Positions 27,891-37,865 of a stretch of 64,000 nucleotides of DNA are shown here, piece by piece; position 1 is the first letter of the stretch, and each line of letters starts with the position of its first letter. This DNA is from Pseudochrobactrum sp. sp1633 (GTDB lineage: Bacteria; Pseudomonadota; Alphaproteobacteria; Rhizobiales; Rhizobiaceae), in the NCBI RefSeq assembly GCF_030376605.1, contig NZ_JARRAE010000004.1, positions 62,001 to 126,000 on the forward strand. The letters run 5' to 3'. The position numbers were made by a program, and so were the translations under genes. The notes under the pieces were generated by a model. That model was not told where the DNA came from, ran no database searches, and saw nothing but the letters and a program-made list of their open reading frames with translations.

Positions 27891-29156
27891 TCAGGCAACC
27901 CATTCGCCTTTGCGCATCACAGGCACTGATGTGCCATCCTGCGCGATACCATCCACATCAATGCGGTCTGAGCCGATCATCCAGTCAATATGAATGAAGC
28001 TCTTATTACCGCCCTGTGCCGCAATCTGTTCCGGCGTAAGATCAGCACCATTGATGAAACATTTGGAATAGCACTGACCAAGCGCAATATGGCTGGCGGC
28101 ATTTTCATCAAACAACGTGTTATAAAACAGCAAGCCGCTCTGTGAAATGGGCGAGGAATGCGGCACCAGTGCCACCTCCCCCAGACGCCGTGCACCTTCA
28201 TCCGTATCCAGCACCTTGTTCAGAACAGCCTCACCCTTGCTGGCTTTGGCCTCAACAATCCGCCCGCCTTCAAAACGCACGCGGATATCATCAATGATCG
28301 TGCCCTGATGCGACAATGGTTTGGTGCTTGAAACAGTGCCTTCAACGCGCAAAGCATGCGGGGTTGTGAAAACTTCCTCGGTCGGAATGTTCGGATTACA
28401 GGTAATCCCGTTTTTAGCGGTGGATGCGCCGCCATGCCATTCATGGCCGTCTGCCAGACCAACGGTCAGGTCAGTATCCGGTCCGGTGAAACGCAGCGCA
28501 CGAAAATTACGCTCATTGAGAATTTTTGTGCGCTTGCGTAATTGCGCATTATGGTCTGCCCATGCAGCCACAGGATCAGCATTATTCACGCGTGATGCGG
28601 CGAAAATCGCTTCCGCCAGTTTGCGGGTCGCCACATCCGGCGCATCATCCGGAAAGACCAGCTTCGCCCATGACGGATTCGGGTATGACACGATATTCCA
28701 GTTGATGTCGAAACCGGCTATTTTTTCCAGAGCCGGCTGATAGGCCATCGAAAGCGCCTTATTGGCACGGGCAACTTTATTCGCGTCCTGTGCCGATAAC
28801 AGCATCGGATTGTCACCTGAAATAGCAAGACGCGCCGCACCCTGACTATAGGCTTTCGCCATGCCCTGATAGAGCCAGTCACTTGCATGATCAAAGCTCT
28901 CATCCGGCGCATACTGAAAACGCGACAGCGCCATGTCTTCATCGGCAAAAAACGGCGTTACCAAACCCGCACCGGCTTTATAGGCATGCTCCGCAATACG
29001 GCGCACCAGCGGCAGCGCGACAACCGGCGCTGTAATCACCAGATCCTGCCCTTTGCGCAATTGCAGACCAACCTTAACAGCCACTTCAGCCAGCTTGTCC
29101 AGCTTAACCGGATCAATAATTGCGCCTGCGTGATTGTTATCAGATGAAACCGACAT
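27891..29156 (-). CDS. M29-family metalloaminopeptidase
   Basis: Aminopeptidase T/AmpS-like cytoplasmic peptidase with a two-metal centre. Conserved M29 features are EVALVPHSSPI, the LFDENAASHIALG segment with Glu and His, and the C-terminal HIDWMIGSDRIDVDG, where His and Asp are metal ligands. 421 residues from the ATG at 29156, preceded by GGAGAG. Apparently a single-gene unit. Confidence 0.92.
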   Translation of the reverse strand: MSVSSDNNHAGAIIDPVKLDKLAEVAVKVGLQLRKGQDLVITAPVVALPLVRRIAEHAYKAGAGLVTPFFADEDMALSRFQYAPDESFDHASDWLYQGMAKAYSQGAARLAISGDNPMLLSAQDANKVARANKALSMAYQPALEKIAGFDINWNIVSYPNPSWAKLVFPDDAPDVATRKLAEAIFAASRVNNADPVAAWADHNAQLRKRTKILNERNFRALRFTGPDTDLTVGLADGHEWHGGASTAKNGITCNPNIPTEEVFTTPHALRVEGTVSSTKPLSHQGTIIDDIRVRFEGGRIVEAKASKGEAVLNKVLDTDEGARRLGEVALVPHSSPISQSGLLFYNTLFDENAASHIALGQCYSKCFINGADLTPEQIAAQGGNKSFIHIDWMIGSDRIDVDGIAQDGTSVPVMRKGEWVA

Positions 29157-29337
29157 AGATACTCTCCGCTTAATTATGCTCTGCCTACACAGATACTCCC
29201 GCATCCTTATGCAGGCCAGCCCTTATCACCAATTTTTGGATCGTAGCGTGTCTGTTATAATAATATTTCTGCATATGGTCAGGAACAGTGAACAGCGTTA
29301 ATATGTCAGTTGAAGTCATATTTATCGGAACAAACCC

Positions 29338-29625
29338 ATGAACCGAAACTCCAAAAACGCGCGATCCTTCCGGAAGCTAAGCCTTGTTGCAGGGTTGTTT
29401 GCAATGACGCTGGCGGGCTGCACGACACTCACACCAGAGCAGCAACGTGCGGAGGATCAGAAAACCTGCACGAGCTATGGGTTTAAACCCAATTCAGAGG
29501 CAATGGCCAATTGCCTGCTCCAGATTCATCTGGACCGGCGGGCAGATATTCGCGCATGGCAAAATGACCGTCCGCAATTCTCAACACCGATGGTGATTTA
29601 TCAGCCTGTTGTCGTGCCGCGCTGA
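29338..29625 (+). CDS. Small putative lipoprotein
   Basis: A 95-residue protein with a type II signal peptide: basic N-terminus, hydrophobic helix and lipobox LAGC, with the lipidated Cys around residue 28. The mature part has Cys residues in TCTSYGF and ANCLLQ that could pair, a DRRADIRAW motif and a Pro/Val-rich end. Short lipoproteins with this CTSYGF...NC pattern are known in Rhizobiales without a function. Single gene ended by a strong terminator. Confidence 0.8.
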   Translation: MNRNSKNARSFRKLSLVAGLFAMTLAGCTTLTPEQQRAEDQKTCTSYGFKPNSEAMANCLLQIHLDRRADIRAWQNDRPQFSTPMVIYQPVVVPR

Positions 29626-29641
29626 TAATAAGTGCTCAGTG

Positions 29642-29680
29642 ATAACAAAAAAGCCCGCTATATGCGGGCTTTTTTGTTAT
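29642..29680. terminator. Strong bidirectional terminator between two convergent genes
   Basis: A 17-base perfect stem (29642-29658 with 29664-29680) with loop TATAT and six A/T on each side. Confidence 0.94.
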
Positions 29681-29697
29681 CAACATTTGCTAGTGAA

Positions 29698-30663
29698 TTA
29701 TAATACAGGCTCAGGACGATCCTGTTTCAGCAACAATGCGCCGATTGCATCAACCTTGTGCGGATCCATCTCTTCGGTGCTTGCGGCAAACGCATTTTGC
29801 GAAGCAGACGCAGCGACAGGCTTGGTTTCAAACGGCAAGCGGGAAGGTGCCTGCGGCGCGGCCTGCGATGCATGGTAAGCAACCTGTACCGGCGCTTCAG
29901 CCACAGCAGCTTGTGTTGCAGTCGGATCAGCCGGTGCCGGTGCAAAACGCTGCTGATCTGCCGATGCAACCATGACCGGTGCGGCCGCAGGGATCCGATC
30001 GCCCTTGCCACTCGCAGCCGTATTGGTCACGTCGTAAACACTCTCGGGCATAGAGCCGTTTTTAGGCTCATAGGCTGCAGCAAGATTATAAGGTGTTTCC
30101 GGCAGCGGTGATTCCAGCGAGCCGTCTTTACGGCGCTTTTCATAGAAAGAATTACCGCCGGCAACCAGCACATAATGCATATTTCTATACGGGAATTTCA
30201 AACCAGCCGTATGGAAGAACATTGCGTTTTTCAGCTTCGGATGACGTTCGCCCTTCAAAACAGAATCGGCGGCCTCTTTGACATCCGGCAGAGCTTTGGA
30301 ATTCATAGCGCGGGTCATAACGCCCGGCGCAAACTGATTTTTCTGTCCGACAACACCGCAAACGGTTTCAGGATATTTTTCCGAAACCAGACGGTTCATC
30401 ACAACCGTGCCCACTGCAACAAGACCATCACGGCTGGAGCGGGCAGATTCAAAGAACATTGCGCGCTCAAGGCATTCGCGGTCTTTGGACGTGTAAGTGT
30501 AGGTTTTCTTGCCGTTACGGACGGTAACGCCCGATTCCTTGGCACCCTGTGCAACTTTAGCTGATTTTGAACCGGTCGAGGTGGTTGTGCAGCCCGCTAA
30601 AATGAACGGTGTGGCAACCAGAGCACCGATAAACAGTGTTTTCGCTAAATATGAGCGTTTCAA
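29698..30663 (-). CDS. Lipoprotein cell-wall hydrolase, SleB-like
   Basis: A 321-residue envelope protein. Lipobox LAGC (Cys about 25) indicates membrane anchoring. The Hydrolase_2/SleB-CwlJ domain lies at about 58-190 (ECLERAMFFESARSSRDGLVAVGTVVMNRL, with the catalytic Glu in FES, and NQFAPG). The rest is a Pro/Ala/Gln-rich tail. Probable lytic transglycosylase or amidase acting on peptidoglycan. A CtrA-type site lies about 200 bases upstream. Confidence 0.85.
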   Translation of the reverse strand: MKRSYLAKTLFIGALVATPFILAGCTTTSTGSKSAKVAQGAKESGVTVRNGKKTYTYTSKDRECLERAMFFESARSSRDGLVAVGTVVMNRLVSEKYPETVCGVVGQKNQFAPGVMTRAMNSKALPDVKEAADSVLKGERHPKLKNAMFFHTAGLKFPYRNMHYVLVAGGNSFYEKRRKDGSLESPLPETPYNLAAAYEPKNGSMPESVYDVTNTAASGKGDRIPAAAPVMVASADQQRFAPAPADPTATQAAVAEAPVQVAYHASQAAPQAPSRLPFETKPVAASASQNAFAASTEEMDPHKVDAIGALLLKQDRPEPVL

Positions 30664-30859
30664 CGGTTCATCCTTATCAACAATTCCTCTTCACACCCAA
30701 GCCACACATCCAAACCTGCAGACAGACTCGCTATGGTAGAAGGCCACGCGAAATTCGTGGCGCATTGGGGCTAAATGAAGGCGCAGGGCCGACTTTATAT
30801 GAGAGTTAGGATTAGCAATAACGGGTTAATATTTACCCCAAGAAAATGCGCCCCAATAG

Positions 30860-30875
30860 TTAACGAATTGTTAAC
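30860..30875. promoter_or_regulatory. CtrA-type box upstream of the SleB-like gene
   Basis: TTAA-CGAATTG-TTAAC matches the alphaproteobacterial CtrA consensus and reads as a match on the other strand as well. It lies in the 572-base gap between phoB and the hydrolase gene, about 200 bases before the latter's start. No gene is credible in that gap. Confidence 0.5.
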
Positions 30876-31180
30876 GCATTCTTTTGAGCACTCACTAAAA
30901 TACAAAACCATCAAGAATAAACGGTCAGAATGCTCTGAAAACCGGTCATTCTGCACTTTAGCGGATCATCAGTTTGCAACATTTCCGGTGAGATATTGCC
31001 TTATTTTCAAACGAAAAAACGCTGAAGCACCGGCGCATCATGCAATTCGAAGGTCAATCACGTTAGTAATATTTCATTACAATCCGTTACAAACAGGCAG
31101 GTTTTAGTGAGGTAGACAGGTTCGCTGCGCTCAACTCATTGCTAAAAAACAGAATTTGCAAGAATCGTCCTAAATGAAAA

Positions 31181-31206
31181 GCCGGTGTGAAGTTTCTCAC
31201 ACCGGC
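31181..31206 (-). terminator. Terminator after phoB
   Basis: A 10-base perfect stem GCCGGTGTGA (31181-31190) with TCACACCGGC (31197-31206), followed on the minus strand by TTTTCATTT. Confidence 0.85.
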
Positions 31207-31235
31207 CTGACAAATCTTCAAATATGGATGAATTC

Positions 31236-31922
31236 TCAGCCGAAAGCGTAACCGGCACCGCGAACAGTACGAATCGGATCGATTTCACGGCCTGTATTAA
31301 TCGCTTTGCGCAGACGGCCGATATGCACATCCACGGTGCGGTCATCGACGTAAATGTCACGTCCCCAAATACCATCCAGCAACTGCGTGCGTGAGAAAAC
31401 CCGCCCCGGTGCCATCATGAAATATTCCAGCAAACGGAACTCTGTCGGCCCGAGCTTGATTTCACGTTCTTTGCGATAAACACGATGCTGTTGGCGGTCG
31501 AGAACAATCTCGCCGACTTTCAGAACATGAGACAAAACACTCGGATTGGCACGGCGCAGCATCGCCTTGATACGTGCCAGCAGTTCCGGTGTGGAGAAAG
31601 GCTTGACCACATAGTCATCGGCACCCACGGCCAGACCACGCACACGCTCGGACTCTTCACCGCGGGCTGTCAGCATGATGATCGGCAGACGCTCCGTTTC
31701 AGCGCGCTGGCGCAGGCGGCGGCACAGCTCAATGCCGGAAACACCTGGCAACATCCAGTCCAGCACCAGAAGGTCAGGTACGTTTTCACGCAAATGAATT
31801 TCAGCTTCATCGCCGCGCAGTATCGTATCAACCTGATAACCTTCAGCCTCCAGATTATAACGCAGCAATTCGCTGATGGCTTCTTCGTCTTCAACAACCG
31901 CTATTCTAGGCGTGTGTGACAT
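31236..31922 (-). CDS. phoB: Phosphate regulon response regulator PhoB
   Basis: OmpR/PhoB-type regulator. Receiver domain about 1-120 with phospho-acceptor Asp55 in LVLDWMLPG and the VKPF Lys; winged-helix DNA-binding domain about 130-226 ending in RTVRGAGYAF. Last gene of the pst-pho cluster. Binds Pho boxes such as the one before pstS. Its usual kinase PhoR is absent from the window. Confidence 0.97.
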   Translation of the reverse strand: MSHTPRIAVVEDEEAISELLRYNLEAEGYQVDTILRGDEAEIHLRENVPDLLVLDWMLPGVSGIELCRRLRQRAETERLPIIMLTARGEESERVRGLAVGADDYVVKPFSTPELLARIKAMLRRANPSVLSHVLKVGEIVLDRQQHRVYRKEREIKLGPTEFRLLEYFMMAPGRVFSRTQLLDGIWGRDIYVDDRTVDVHIGRLRKAINTGREIDPIRTVRGAGYAFG

Positions 31923-32060
31923 TGCGTATCCACTATTCGTTTAGACATAAGGGGGCATTTGCATTCCGGTCCCACCGGAATGCATGACTTCTTCATTCTG
32001 ACATGCAAGCTCTGAAAGCAGCATATCCTGCGGCCGCAAACGGCCGTTGATCAGAACAGT

Positions 32061-32783
32061 TTAATTTTTATGCAGTTCGTCGAGAACGACATCATGGCTG
32101 AAATCGTCTTTCGGACGATCCGGCGGCATCTGATTGCCAGTGACAATGTAATACACTGTCTCGGCAATATTGGTTGCATGGTCACCGATACGCTCAATAT
32201 TCTTGGCGCAGAACAAAAGATGCGTACAGGCCGTAATATTGCGCGGATCTTCCATCATATATGTCAGAAGTTCGCGGAACAGCGATGTGTACATCGCATC
32301 AATTTCATCGTCGCGGTCACGCACGATATTAATCTGCGTCACAGAGCGGGTTGCATAGGCATCCAGCACATCTTTGAGCTGGGTGCGGGCCAGCTCAGCC
32401 AGCGTTTCCAGTCCGCGATACAGTTTAACGGACTGACGGGTTTCAGAAACGGCGACGACACGCTTGGCAATGTTCTTGCCCATATCACCCACGCGTTCCA
32501 GATCAGCTGAAATACGGATCGCACCGATAATTTCGCGCAGATCCACCGCCATAGGCTGACGTTTGGCGATAATCATAATCGCCTTGTCATCAATTTCACG
32601 TTCGCCCGCATCAAGGATCAGATCCTCGGAGATGACACGCTGTGCCAGAGCATTATCGGCAGTAACAATCGCCTTGATGGACTGCTCCACCATACGTTCC
32701 GCGTGACCGCCCATTTCAGCGATTTTGCGTGCGAGAAACTTCAGTTCTTCATCATAGGATGTAACCGTATGCTGTGACGGCAT
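32061..32783 (-). CDS. phoU: Phosphate signalling protein PhoU
   Basis: All-helical negative regulator linking the Pst transporter to PhoR/PhoB. Two PhoU repeats of three helices (about 20-105 and 120-210) with the family's metal-site patterns ERVGDMGKNIAKR and ERIGDHATNIAE. 240 residues. 113 bases from pstB. Confidence 0.96.
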   Translation of the reverse strand: MPSQHTVTSYDEELKFLARKIAEMGGHAERMVEQSIKAIVTADNALAQRVISEDLILDAGEREIDDKAIMIIAKRQPMAVDLREIIGAIRISADLERVGDMGKNIAKRVVAVSETRQSVKLYRGLETLAELARTQLKDVLDAYATRSVTQINIVRDRDDEIDAMYTSLFRELLTYMMEDPRNITACTHLLFCAKNIERIGDHATNIAETVYYIVTGNQMPPDRPKDDFSHDVVLDELHKN

Positions 32784-32805
32784 GGAAATTTCCTTATCCT
32801 GAATT

Positions 32806-32856
32806 TAGAGCATAATCCCGAAAACCTGTTCGACGTTTCCATTGAGATTATGGCTT
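32806..32856. repeat. Palindromic repeat, family B, variant between pstB and phoU
   Basis: AGCATAATC (from about 32808) pairs with GATTATGG(CT); the core CCCGAAAA is shared with the repeat at 42060-42101. Confidence 0.5.
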
Positions 32857-32897
32857 ACAAACATGCTAACCGGCTGGCCGGACACCATTTGGCAATA

Positions 32898-33719
32898 TCA
32901 GCCGAAACGACCGGTAATATAATCCTGCGTGCGCTTTTCTTTCGGCGTGGTGAACATCATATCCGTATCACCAACCTCCACCAGATTGCCTAAGTGGAAC
33001 ATCGCTGTGGTCTGAGAAATACGCGCCGCCTGCTGCATGGAATGCGTTACGATGACAATCGTATAGTCACGGCGCAACTCATCGATCAGCTCTTCAACCT
33101 TTGCGGTTGCAATCGGATCAAGCGCCGAGCAAGGCTCATCCATCAGAATGACTTCAGGGCTCACCGCAATCGCGCGGGCAATACAAAGACGCTGCTGCTG
33201 GCCACCGGAAAGACCGGTGCCTGCATCATTGAGGCGATCTTTAACTTCTTCCCAGAGGCTGGCACCGCGCAGACTTTTTTCGACGATCTCATCCAGTTCC
33301 GCGCGGGTTCTGGCCAGACCGTGAATACGCGGGCCGTAAGAAACATTTTCATAGATGGATTTCGGAAACGGATTTGGCTTCTGAAACACCATGCCAACAC
33401 GGGCACGCAGTTCAACCACGTCGATCTTCGGATCGTAAATATCTTCACCGTCGAGCGTGATCAGTCCTTCGACTCGACAACCCTCAATCGTATCATTCAT
33501 ACGGTTGAGCGAGCGCAGAAAAGTAGACTTGCCGCAGCCGGAAGGACCGATCAGCGCGGTTACGCTGTTTTCTTCAATATCCAGATCAACGCCGTGCAAA
33601 GCCTGTTTTTCGCCGTAGAAAACTTTGACCTTGTCCCCGCGCATTTTGATTTTCTTAGGCAAGGCGTTCATCTTTTCTCCGAGTGTTTTTTCTAACGTAT
33701 AATCATTCATCAGGTTCAT
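32898..33719 (-). CDS. pstB: Phosphate ABC transporter ATP-binding protein PstB
   Basis: ATPase of the high-affinity phosphate importer. Walker [10 protein letters not shown], signature LSGGQQQR, Walker B VILMDEP and the switch His in THSMQQA are all present. 273 residues from the ATG at 33719 with AAGGAA upstream; in-frame Met at 33671 would shorten it by 16. Directly follows pstA. Confidence 0.97.
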   Translation of the reverse strand: MNLMNDYTLEKTLGEKMNALPKKIKMRGDKVKVFYGEKQALHGVDLDIEENSVTALIGPSGCGKSTFLRSLNRMNDTIEGCRVEGLITLDGEDIYDPKIDVVELRARVGMVFQKPNPFPKSIYENVSYGPRIHGLARTRAELDEIVEKSLRGASLWEEVKDRLNDAGTGLSGGQQQRLCIARAIAVSPEVILMDEPCSALDPIATAKVEELIDELRRDYTIVIVTHSMQQAARISQTTAMFHLGNLVEVGDTDMMFTTPKEKRTQDYITGRFG

Positions 33720-33736
33720 GGCCGGTTCCTTCGGAT

Positions 33737-35053
33737 CTACCAGCGACGCTCAAAGCGGCGACGCAGAATGATTGCGGCAATATTCATTACAGCGAGGAAC
33801 AGGAGGAGCACGATAATCGCACCCGATGTCCGCTCTACAAAAGCACGTTCTGCTTCATTCGCCCACATGAAAATCTGTACCGGCAATGCAGTCGCAGGAT
33901 CCATAGGCGTAACAGGAGCATTGGCAACAAAGGCAACCATACCAATCAGCAGCAGCGGCGCGGTTTCACCCAGAGCCTGTGCCAGACCGATGATGGTACC
34001 GGTGAGAATACCGGGCGCTGCAAGTGGAAGCACATGATGGAACACCACTTGTGTTTTAGAAGCACCAAGGCCGAGCGCCGCAGCGCGGATCGACGGTGGC
34101 ACCGCACGCAACGCCGCGCGTGTTGCAATGATGATTGTTGGCAGTGTCATCAGTGTCAGCACCAGACCACCAACCAGCGAGGCTGAACGTGGCATGCCGA
34201 AGAAGTTGATGAAAACCGCCAGGCCCAGCAAACCGAACACAATGGACGGTACGGCAGCCAGATTGTTGATATTCACTTCAATAATATCGGTGAAGCGGTT
34301 TTTACGCGCATATTCTTCCAGGTAAATCGAGGCAGCCACACCAATCGGCAGAGCGAAAACCAGCACGATGAGCATCATGTAGAGCGAGCCGATCAGCGCC
34401 ACGCCCAGACCGGAAGTTTCCGGACGGCTGGAAGCGCCCATCGTGAACAGACCGGTATTGAAAGACTGGCGCATAACGCCCTCATCCTTCAGGGTCTTCA
34501 TCCAGCCAACCTGCAAGTCTGAGACTTTACGTTTGCTCTGGTCAACGGTCAGGTCAATCTGGCCTTTATTGGCAGAATCAATATCGGCCGCGGCGAGGAA
34601 CTTAATCGTCTGTGTGGTACCGATCAGTTTCGGATCGCCTGTCACCATTTCACGCAATTGCAGACGCACGCCGTCAGAGTAGAAACGTGTCATGTCGCGC
34701 ATGGCCGGACGATTGGATTTCTCCACACCAAGCTTGTCCGCCAAAGCATTGCGCACCAGCAGCGGATAATTCGCGGTGATCAGCACATTCGGATTGGTTG
34801 CACGCTCATTGGACGGATCAATCACCTTCTCATCCAACAGTACCGGTATTTCAATCGTTGTCTGCCAGAAGGCTGTGTAACCTTTGGAAAACACCGAGAA
34901 AAACAGCGCACAGAGAAAGAAAATACCAATGCCAATCGCAATCACGCCATACATGCGGAAACGGCGTTCGGCAGCGTAGCGGCGCTTGATGCCAATATCA
35001 CGGCGGGCCGGTGCGGTTGAAGTTGTCTTGGGAGTGAAAACAGCGTCGGTCAT
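33737..35053 (-). CDS. pstA: Phosphate ABC transporter permease PstA
   Basis: Inner-membrane permease subunit. One N-terminal helix (about 35-58), a periplasmic insertion of about 140 residues, then five or six helices and the EAA-type cytoplasmic loop [34 protein letters not shown]. At 438 residues it is the long rhizobial form. Four-base overlap with pstC. Confidence 0.96.
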   Translation of the reverse strand: MTDAVFTPKTTSTAPARRDIGIKRRYAAERRFRMYGVIAIGIGIFFLCALFFSVFSKGYTAFWQTTIEIPVLLDEKVIDPSNERATNPNVLITANYPLLVRNALADKLGVEKSNRPAMRDMTRFYSDGVRLQLREMVTGDPKLIGTTQTIKFLAAADIDSANKGQIDLTVDQSKRKVSDLQVGWMKTLKDEGVMRQSFNTGLFTMGASSRPETSGLGVALIGSLYMMLIVLVFALPIGVAASIYLEEYARKNRFTDIIEVNINNLAAVPSIVFGLLGLAVFINFFGMPRSASLVGGLVLTLMTLPTIIIATRAALRAVPPSIRAAALGLGASKTQVVFHHVLPLAAPGILTGTIIGLAQALGETAPLLLIGMVAFVANAPVTPMDPATALPVQIFMWANEAERAFVERTSGAIIVLLLFLAVMNIAAIILRRRFERRW

Positions 35054-36537
35054 TCATATTGCTCCCGATATTTGCGCACAATGTAGAGAGCGAAAATATT
35101 CATCAGCAGGGTCAGGAAGAAGAGTGTGATACCCAGCGCGAAAGCGACCAGTGTTTGCGGTGAGTTGAACTCAAGGTCACCGGTCAGCTGGTTGACGATC
35201 TTAACAGTAATCGTCGTCATCGCTTCAAACGGGTTAAGCGTCAGATTGGCGGCCACACCGGCAGCAAGCACCACGATCATGGTTTCACCGATCGCACGCG
35301 ATGCTGTGAGCAACAGCGCGCCGACAATACCAGGCAGAGCAGCTGGCAGGATCACGCGCTTGATGGTCTCAGAGCGGGTGGCACCCAGTCCCAGCGAGCC
35401 GTCACGCAGGGAGCGTGGTACGGCAGTAATAATATCGTCAGAGAGCGAGGATACGAACGGGATCAGCATCACGCCCATCACCAGACCGGCAGTGAGCACG
35501 CTCTGCGCCATGATGAAGCCCTGACCACCCGAAAGTGCAGCACTCAGGTCACGCAGGAACGGTCCGACTGTGACCAGCGCGAAGAAACCGTAAACAATGG
35601 TCGGAATACCGGCCAGCACTTCCAGCAACGGCTTGACGATGGCACGGGTGCGGGCACCGGCATATTCCGACATATAAATAGCGGCGAACAGACCAACCGG
35701 AACAGCAAAGACCATTGCGACCAGCGCGATATAAAGCGTACCGGCAAGCAGCGGGATCAGACCGAACTGACCGTGCGAATCGGTGGCACCGGCTGCCGCA
35801 AAACGCGGATCCCAAACGGTTCCGAAGAAGAACTCATAGGCCGGAACATCGCTGAAGAAATTGATGGTCTGAAACAGCATTGAGAAAACAATGCCGACAG
35901 TTGTGAGAATGGCGATGGTAGATGCAGCAATCAGCCCCCACAGCACAATGTTTTCCACATTGTTGCGCGCACGCACGCGCGGTGCAATCGTCATCCAGCC
36001 AAAGATAAATCCGGCAATCGCCAGTGCGATGGTAAGAGCTGCGCGAATGTTTGAGGAAAAAGCTGCCGCTTTATTCCACTGCACAGCAACCGGAACCATC
36101 ACATCGTGACCTTCGGTTGCCAGCGCGACGCCTTTATCAGCCATCAGCGCACGGACTTCACCGTAGGTTTGCGGCAGGTTTTCACGTTGCTGCGGATCAA
36201 GTCTCTCCAGCCCGTTTGCGAGGCTTTTTACCACGCCGAGGGTGAGGCTTTCACTGTAATTTTCGGTATTGCCGAGAGCATCCTGCAACTGCGACTTGGC
36301 AGTTTGCTCAAGATAGACGGTTGCGCTCAGAGACCAGATGACAAACAAAATGATTGCCGGCATCACGGTCAGAGAAAACACCCACCATCCATGATAATGC
36401 GGACGGGAATGCGGTTTTTCTTTCTTATCAGCCACATTTTTTACGGCATTCAATTGTGAAACCGCTTTTGCGCGACCAAGGAGATACCCTGCCACGCCAA
36501 GTAGGAGCACAATTGTTAAGACCAGCATGATCGACAT
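35050..36537 (-). CDS. pstC: Phosphate ABC transporter permease PstC
   Basis: Partner permease of PstA. N-terminal helices, a periplasmic segment (about 75-155), then the PstC core with the EAA-type loop around SLGLGATRSETIKRVILPAALPGI. 495 residues, again the long alphaproteobacterial form. A hairpin in front of it (36575-36601) may reduce read-through from pstS. Confidence 0.96.
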   Translation of the reverse strand: MSIMLVLTIVLLLGVAGYLLGRAKAVSQLNAVKNVADKKEKPHSRPHYHGWWVFSLTVMPAIILFVIWSLSATVYLEQTAKSQLQDALGNTENYSESLTLGVVKSLANGLERLDPQQRENLPQTYGEVRALMADKGVALATEGHDVMVPVAVQWNKAAAFSSNIRAALTIALAIAGFIFGWMTIAPRVRARNNVENIVLWGLIAASTIAILTTVGIVFSMLFQTINFFSDVPAYEFFFGTVWDPRFAAAGATDSHGQFGLIPLLAGTLYIALVAMVFAVPVGLFAAIYMSEYAGARTRAIVKPLLEVLAGIPTIVYGFFALVTVGPFLRDLSAALSGGQGFIMAQSVLTAGLVMGVMLIPFVSSLSDDIITAVPRSLRDGSLGLGATRSETIKRVILPAALPGIVGALLLTASRAIGETMIVVLAAGVAANLTLNPFEAMTTITVKIVNQLTGDLEFNSPQTLVAFALGITLFFLTLLMNIFALYIVRKYREQYE

Positions 36538-36563
36538 TTAAATTCCCTGATCACCGTCCACGA

Positions 36564-36601
36564 CAAAAAACAATCCGGAAGCAGAAAATCTCTGCTCCCG
36601 G
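36564..36601 (-). terminator. Attenuator-like terminator between pstS and pstC
   Basis: On the minus strand CCGGGAGCAGA-GATTT-TCTGCTTCCGG (36575-36601, one wobble) is followed within 7 bases by six T. Would let PstS be made in excess over the membrane subunits. Confidence 0.75.
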
Positions 36602-36613
36602 ATCATACTCAAA

Positions 36614-37660
36614 TTATTTAACCTGCATCACAGTACCGGCTGTAAATGCATCACGCTGGGCTTTGCGCTCTGCGTCCGGTGCCGGAACCAGACCATAGTC
36701 TGCCAGCGGGCTTTCATCACCAACCATCTGGTCAGCAAGGAAGAATTCCACATATTCTTTCAGGCCAGGGATCACACCGATATGGGCTTTCTTCACGTAG
36801 AAGAACAGCGGACGCGATACCGGATATTCGCCCTTGGCGATTGCATCAACTGTCGGCACAACATCATTAACAGTTGCAACCTTCAGCTTGTCAGCATTGT
36901 TTTCATAGAAAGACAGACCGAATACGCCAACGCCGGTTTTGTTGGCGCTGATGCGAGCGAGTGTTTCGCTGTAGTCGCCATCAATATCAACTGCCTTGCC
37001 GTCTTTACGTACAGCAATACAGGTCTTTCCGGCTGCTTTATCATCTGCACCACCGGCTTTGATGACATCCAGCGCGCCGCTTTCTTTACAACCGTCTGCA
37101 AGCAACTTTTCTTCAAAAACTTCACGGGTGCCGTGCTTTTCGCCCGGAATATAAGCTGCGATATCCCAATCCGGCAGAGCGGCGTTAACCTGATTCCACT
37201 TGGTGTTTGGATTATCTACGAGCTTGCCGTCTACAACGATTTTAGCAGCAAGTGCCTTGTAAACATCAACTGGTGTCAGCTTCCAATCCGGACCGTTAAT
37301 GTCTGTTGCAAACACGATACCATCATAACCGATGCGCACTTCCTGCACATCCTTCACGCCTGCATCAATGCAGGACTGGAGTTCTGAAGACTTCATCGCG
37401 CGGGATGCATTGGCGATATCGATTGTGTTTTCGCCTACACCTTTACAGAAGTCTTTGATGCCTGCGCCCGAACCGCCGGATTCAATAACAGGGGTTTTGA
37501 AATCCGGGTAAGTTTCGCCGAAAGTTTCAGCAACGATCTTGGCATATGGCAGAACGGTTGACGAACCGGCAACCTGAATCTGGTCGCGAGCCTGAGCGGC
37601 AGTAGCACCGGCTACAGCAGCAATTGCCAATGCAGCAGTCGTTGTAATCAGCTTGTTCAT
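36614..37660 (-). CDS. pstS: Periplasmic phosphate-binding protein PstS
   Basis: Solute-binding protein. Signal peptide with cleavage after AQA (about residue 24), then IQVAGSSTVLPYAKIV and ESGGSGAGIKDFC, which make the phosphate pocket. 348 residues. It is the first gene behind the Pho box. Confidence 0.96.
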   Translation of the reverse strand: MNKLITTTAALAIAAVAGATAAQARDQIQVAGSSTVLPYAKIVAETFGETYPDFKTPVIESGGSGAGIKDFCKGVGENTIDIANASRAMKSSELQSCIDAGVKDVQEVRIGYDGIVFATDINGPDWKLTPVDVYKALAAKIVVDGKLVDNPNTKWNQVNAALPDWDIAAYIPGEKHGTREVFEEKLLADGCKESGALDVIKAGGADDKAAGKTCIAVRKDGKAVDIDGDYSETLARISANKTGVGVFGLSFYENNADKLKVATVNDVVPTVDAIAKGEYPVSRPLFFYVKKAHIGVIPGLKEYVEFFLADQMVGDESPLADYGLVPAPDAERKAQRDAFTAGTVMQVK

Positions 37661-37686
37661 AGGAGCAGCTCCAGTTTGAAGAATGA

Positions 37687-37707
37687 GGTAACGTTTTGGA
37701 CGTTACC
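37687..37707. promoter_or_regulatory. Inverted repeat between the Pho box and pstS
   Basis: GGTAACGT-TTTGG-ACGTTACC, perfect 8-base arms, 20 bases downstream of the Pho box, inside the probable pstS leader. RNA hairpin or second operator. Confidence 0.4.
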
Positions 37708-37726
37708 AGCCATCTACGCGCTCTAT

Positions 37727-37755
37727 ATAACAGCTATATGACACTAATATTACAG
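37727..37755 (-). promoter_or_regulatory. Pho box with three repeats
   Basis: On the minus strand CTGTAAT-ATTA-GTGTCAT-ATAG-CTGTTAT: three 7-base units near the consensus CTGTCAT, each separated by 4 bases. The last unit would double as the -35 region. 67 bases before pstS. Confidence 0.85.
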
Positions 37756-37865
37756 GTTTGTATCAGTCCGCAATTCAGCATTTTATAATAAAAACTTGCC
37801 GTCTCCCGCAGAAGAAACACAGTCTCAAAACCGAGAAACGAAAAAACAATAAAGATGACAATGTG

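Noticed and set aside
30775-31107. 110-codon open frame between phoB and the SleB-like gene
   Set aside because: Covers the CtrA-type box, lacks a start site and has no protein-like pattern.
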